Origin: CAZDDW01 sp964480695
GTDB lineage: Bacteria > Patescibacteriota > Patescibacteriia > UBA9934 > CAZDDW01
Reading direction: 5' to 3'
Length of the DNA stretch: 5,992 nt
Assembly (NCBI GenBank): GCA_964480695.1
Contig: CAYZPO010000062.1
Span: 1 to 5,992 of the forward strand
A model generated the notes under the pieces. It made no database searches. It had not been told where the DNA came from and saw nothing but the letters and a program-made list of their open reading frames with translations. The position numbers and the translations under genes are program-made. Below are positions 5,160 through 5,992 of this stretch, piece after piece (within the stretch, counting starts at the first letter, position 1; the number at the start of each line of letters is the position of its first letter).

Positions 5160-5783
5160 ATGGAAGAATCTAGAGAAGACATAATCAGGAGACGGGGGTA
5201 CAGGGAAAATTTAAAAGGCGATGCCTTTTCTTTGTACATTTCTAGTTATCCAGTTTCGATTCATCATGTTGCTAAGAGAATAAGAGATAAGGGTAAGAAT
5301 GTGGTTGAACTATGTTGTGGAATAGGTGTTTCTTTGGAGGTTTTGTCAGAGTATTTCGATCATGTTGTGGGTGTGGATAATGATTCTGAGGTTCTAAAGC
5401 TATGTCAGGATAATCTTGACTCTGCTGGTATTTCAGATAAGGTAGAGTTAAAGTTGGGCGATGTTTTCGACAAGAGCTTATTAGAGCAGATTTCAGCTGA
5501 TATAGTGATTTATGACGTTCCTTTTTGGTCAACCCATAAGAAAGAGGGCCGAGGTGACTTGACTCGCGATAACCCGCCTCTGGCAGAAATGGTCAAAAGG
5601 ATTCGTGGGAGTATCTCAGAGCAGATTGTCATTTTTGTTTCTTCTAACTTTACATACGATGAGGTGGTGGCCGCAGTCGGTGAATGCGAATTCGAGAAAG
5701 TGTTTATTGACGGAAAGCATGATCGGAACCATATTTATTTAGGTAATTTATCTGATAGTAAAGAATCCGAAGTCTATTTATGA
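5160..5783 (+). CDS. TGS1-like SAM-dependent methyltransferase
   Basis: A 207-residue class I (Rossmann-fold) methyltransferase resembling the RNA cap guanine-N2 (trimethylguanosine synthase, TGS1) family. Motif I is VVELCCGIG (48-56), the acidic loop after strand 2 is GVDND (71-75) and GD at 100-101 follows strand 4. Motif IV is DVPFW (119-123), in place of the SPPW of eukaryotic TGS1; it keeps the D/N/S-x-P-aromatic pattern of amino-group methyltransferases. The segment LCQDNLDSAGISDKVELKLGDVF aligns well with the TGS1 core, and NFTYDEVV...KHDRNHIYLGNL matches its end. The N-terminal extension of TGS1 that helps bind the cap is short here. Substrate unknown: RNA, a small molecule or a sugar are all possible, and bacteria have no m7G cap. 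Seven of 12 arginine codons are AGA/AGG, unlike the neighbours, which suggests recent acquisition. Its stop overlaps the next start by ATGA. There is no Shine-Dalgarno sequence, so the ATG is likely but not certain. Confidence 0.82.
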   Translation: MEESREDIIRRRGYRENLKGDAFSLYISSYPVSIHHVAKRIRDKGKNVVELCCGIGVSLEVLSEYFDHVVGVDNDSEVLKLCQDNLDSAGISDKVELKLGDVFDKSLLEQISADIVIYDVPFWSTHKKEGRGDLTRDNPPLAEMVKRIRGSISEQIVIFVSSNFTYDEVVAAVGECEFEKVFIDGKHDRNHIYLGNLSDSKESEVYL

Positions 5784-5992
5784 AACGTGTCTTATTACTA
5801 ACTTTAGATTTTCCACCTCGTCGCGGTGGAGTTGCTCGTTACCTGTGCGAGTTGTGTCAGTATTGGCAGAGCCGCGTTTTTGTTATTGCTCCACACGAAC
5901 CAGGGGACAAGGAATCAGACGCGAAAGCTCCATTTACGATCAAGCGACGTAAGTTGCTATTTAAATATTTTTGGCCGCGCTGGACCAAAGCG
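5780..5992 (+). CDS. Glycosyltransferase, GT4-like, N-terminal fragment
   Basis: A partial gene that runs off the window; 71 codons are visible. It begins MKRVLLLTLDFPPRRGGVARYLCELC, the typical start of GT-B fold family 4 glycosyltransferases: a first beta strand, then the FPP-x-x-GG-VAR loop that lies at the acceptor side of the cleft, then a helix. A second strand, SRVFVIAPH, follows, as expected for the N-terminal Rossmann domain. The donor-sugar-binding half is outside the window. The ATG overlaps the methyltransferase stop (ATGA), indicating translational coupling. The eight or so arginine codons seen are all CGN, like the resident genes and unlike the methyltransferase just upstream. 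With the flippase it marks a surface polysaccharide locus. The sugar specificity cannot be deduced. Confidence 0.85.
   Translation, partial: MKRVLLLTLDFPPRRGGVARYLCELCQYWQSRVFVIAPHEPGDKESDAKAPFTIKRRKLLFKYFWPRWTKA

Overview
The window looks like the genome of a small-genome bacterium, most plausibly of the Patescibacteria (CPR) type. This assignment is an inference. It rests on the compact gene run rpoA-rplQ-rplM-rpsI with 1-6 nt gaps, an RNA polymerase alpha subunit that stops after its N-terminal domain, a short L13, and resident genes that mostly lack a Shine-Dalgarno sequence. TGA is used as a stop (end of the methyltransferase gene), so there is no sign of a TGA-recoded lineage.

Layout. 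(1) 1-1694, + strand: the end of a transcription/translation operon, with rpoA (5' end outside the window), rplQ, rplM and rpsI, closed by a strong hairpin at 1713-1737 that can terminate from both sides. (2) 1761-3623, - strand: two genes unlike their surroundings. One encodes a secreted protein with a TPR-like helical part and a predicted eight-stranded beta-barrel ending in Phe, at about 60% GC. The other encodes an unrecognised 199-residue protein at about 50% GC. Both have perfect AGGAGG ribosome-binding sites 5 nt from ATG, their own promoters that share an 8-mer, and their own terminators. (3) 3650-5992, + strand: a cell-surface polysaccharide locus starting at a promoter that physically overlaps the divergent promoter of the 199-residue gene. 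It holds a Wzx-type flippase, a small TGS1-like SAM methyltransferase, and the start of a GT4-type glycosyltransferase that runs off the window.

How it fits together: the outer blocks are typical resident housekeeping and envelope genes. The flippase and glycosyltransferase belong to one glycan assembly and export pathway. The inverted pair in the middle is the best candidate for foreign or otherwise unusual material. The methyltransferase is a second, smaller outlier, with low GC and a clear AGA/AGG arginine codon bias. No tRNA, rRNA, CRISPR array, transposase or attachment site was seen. All intergenic stretches are shorter than 150 bases and are covered by the listed promoters and terminators.
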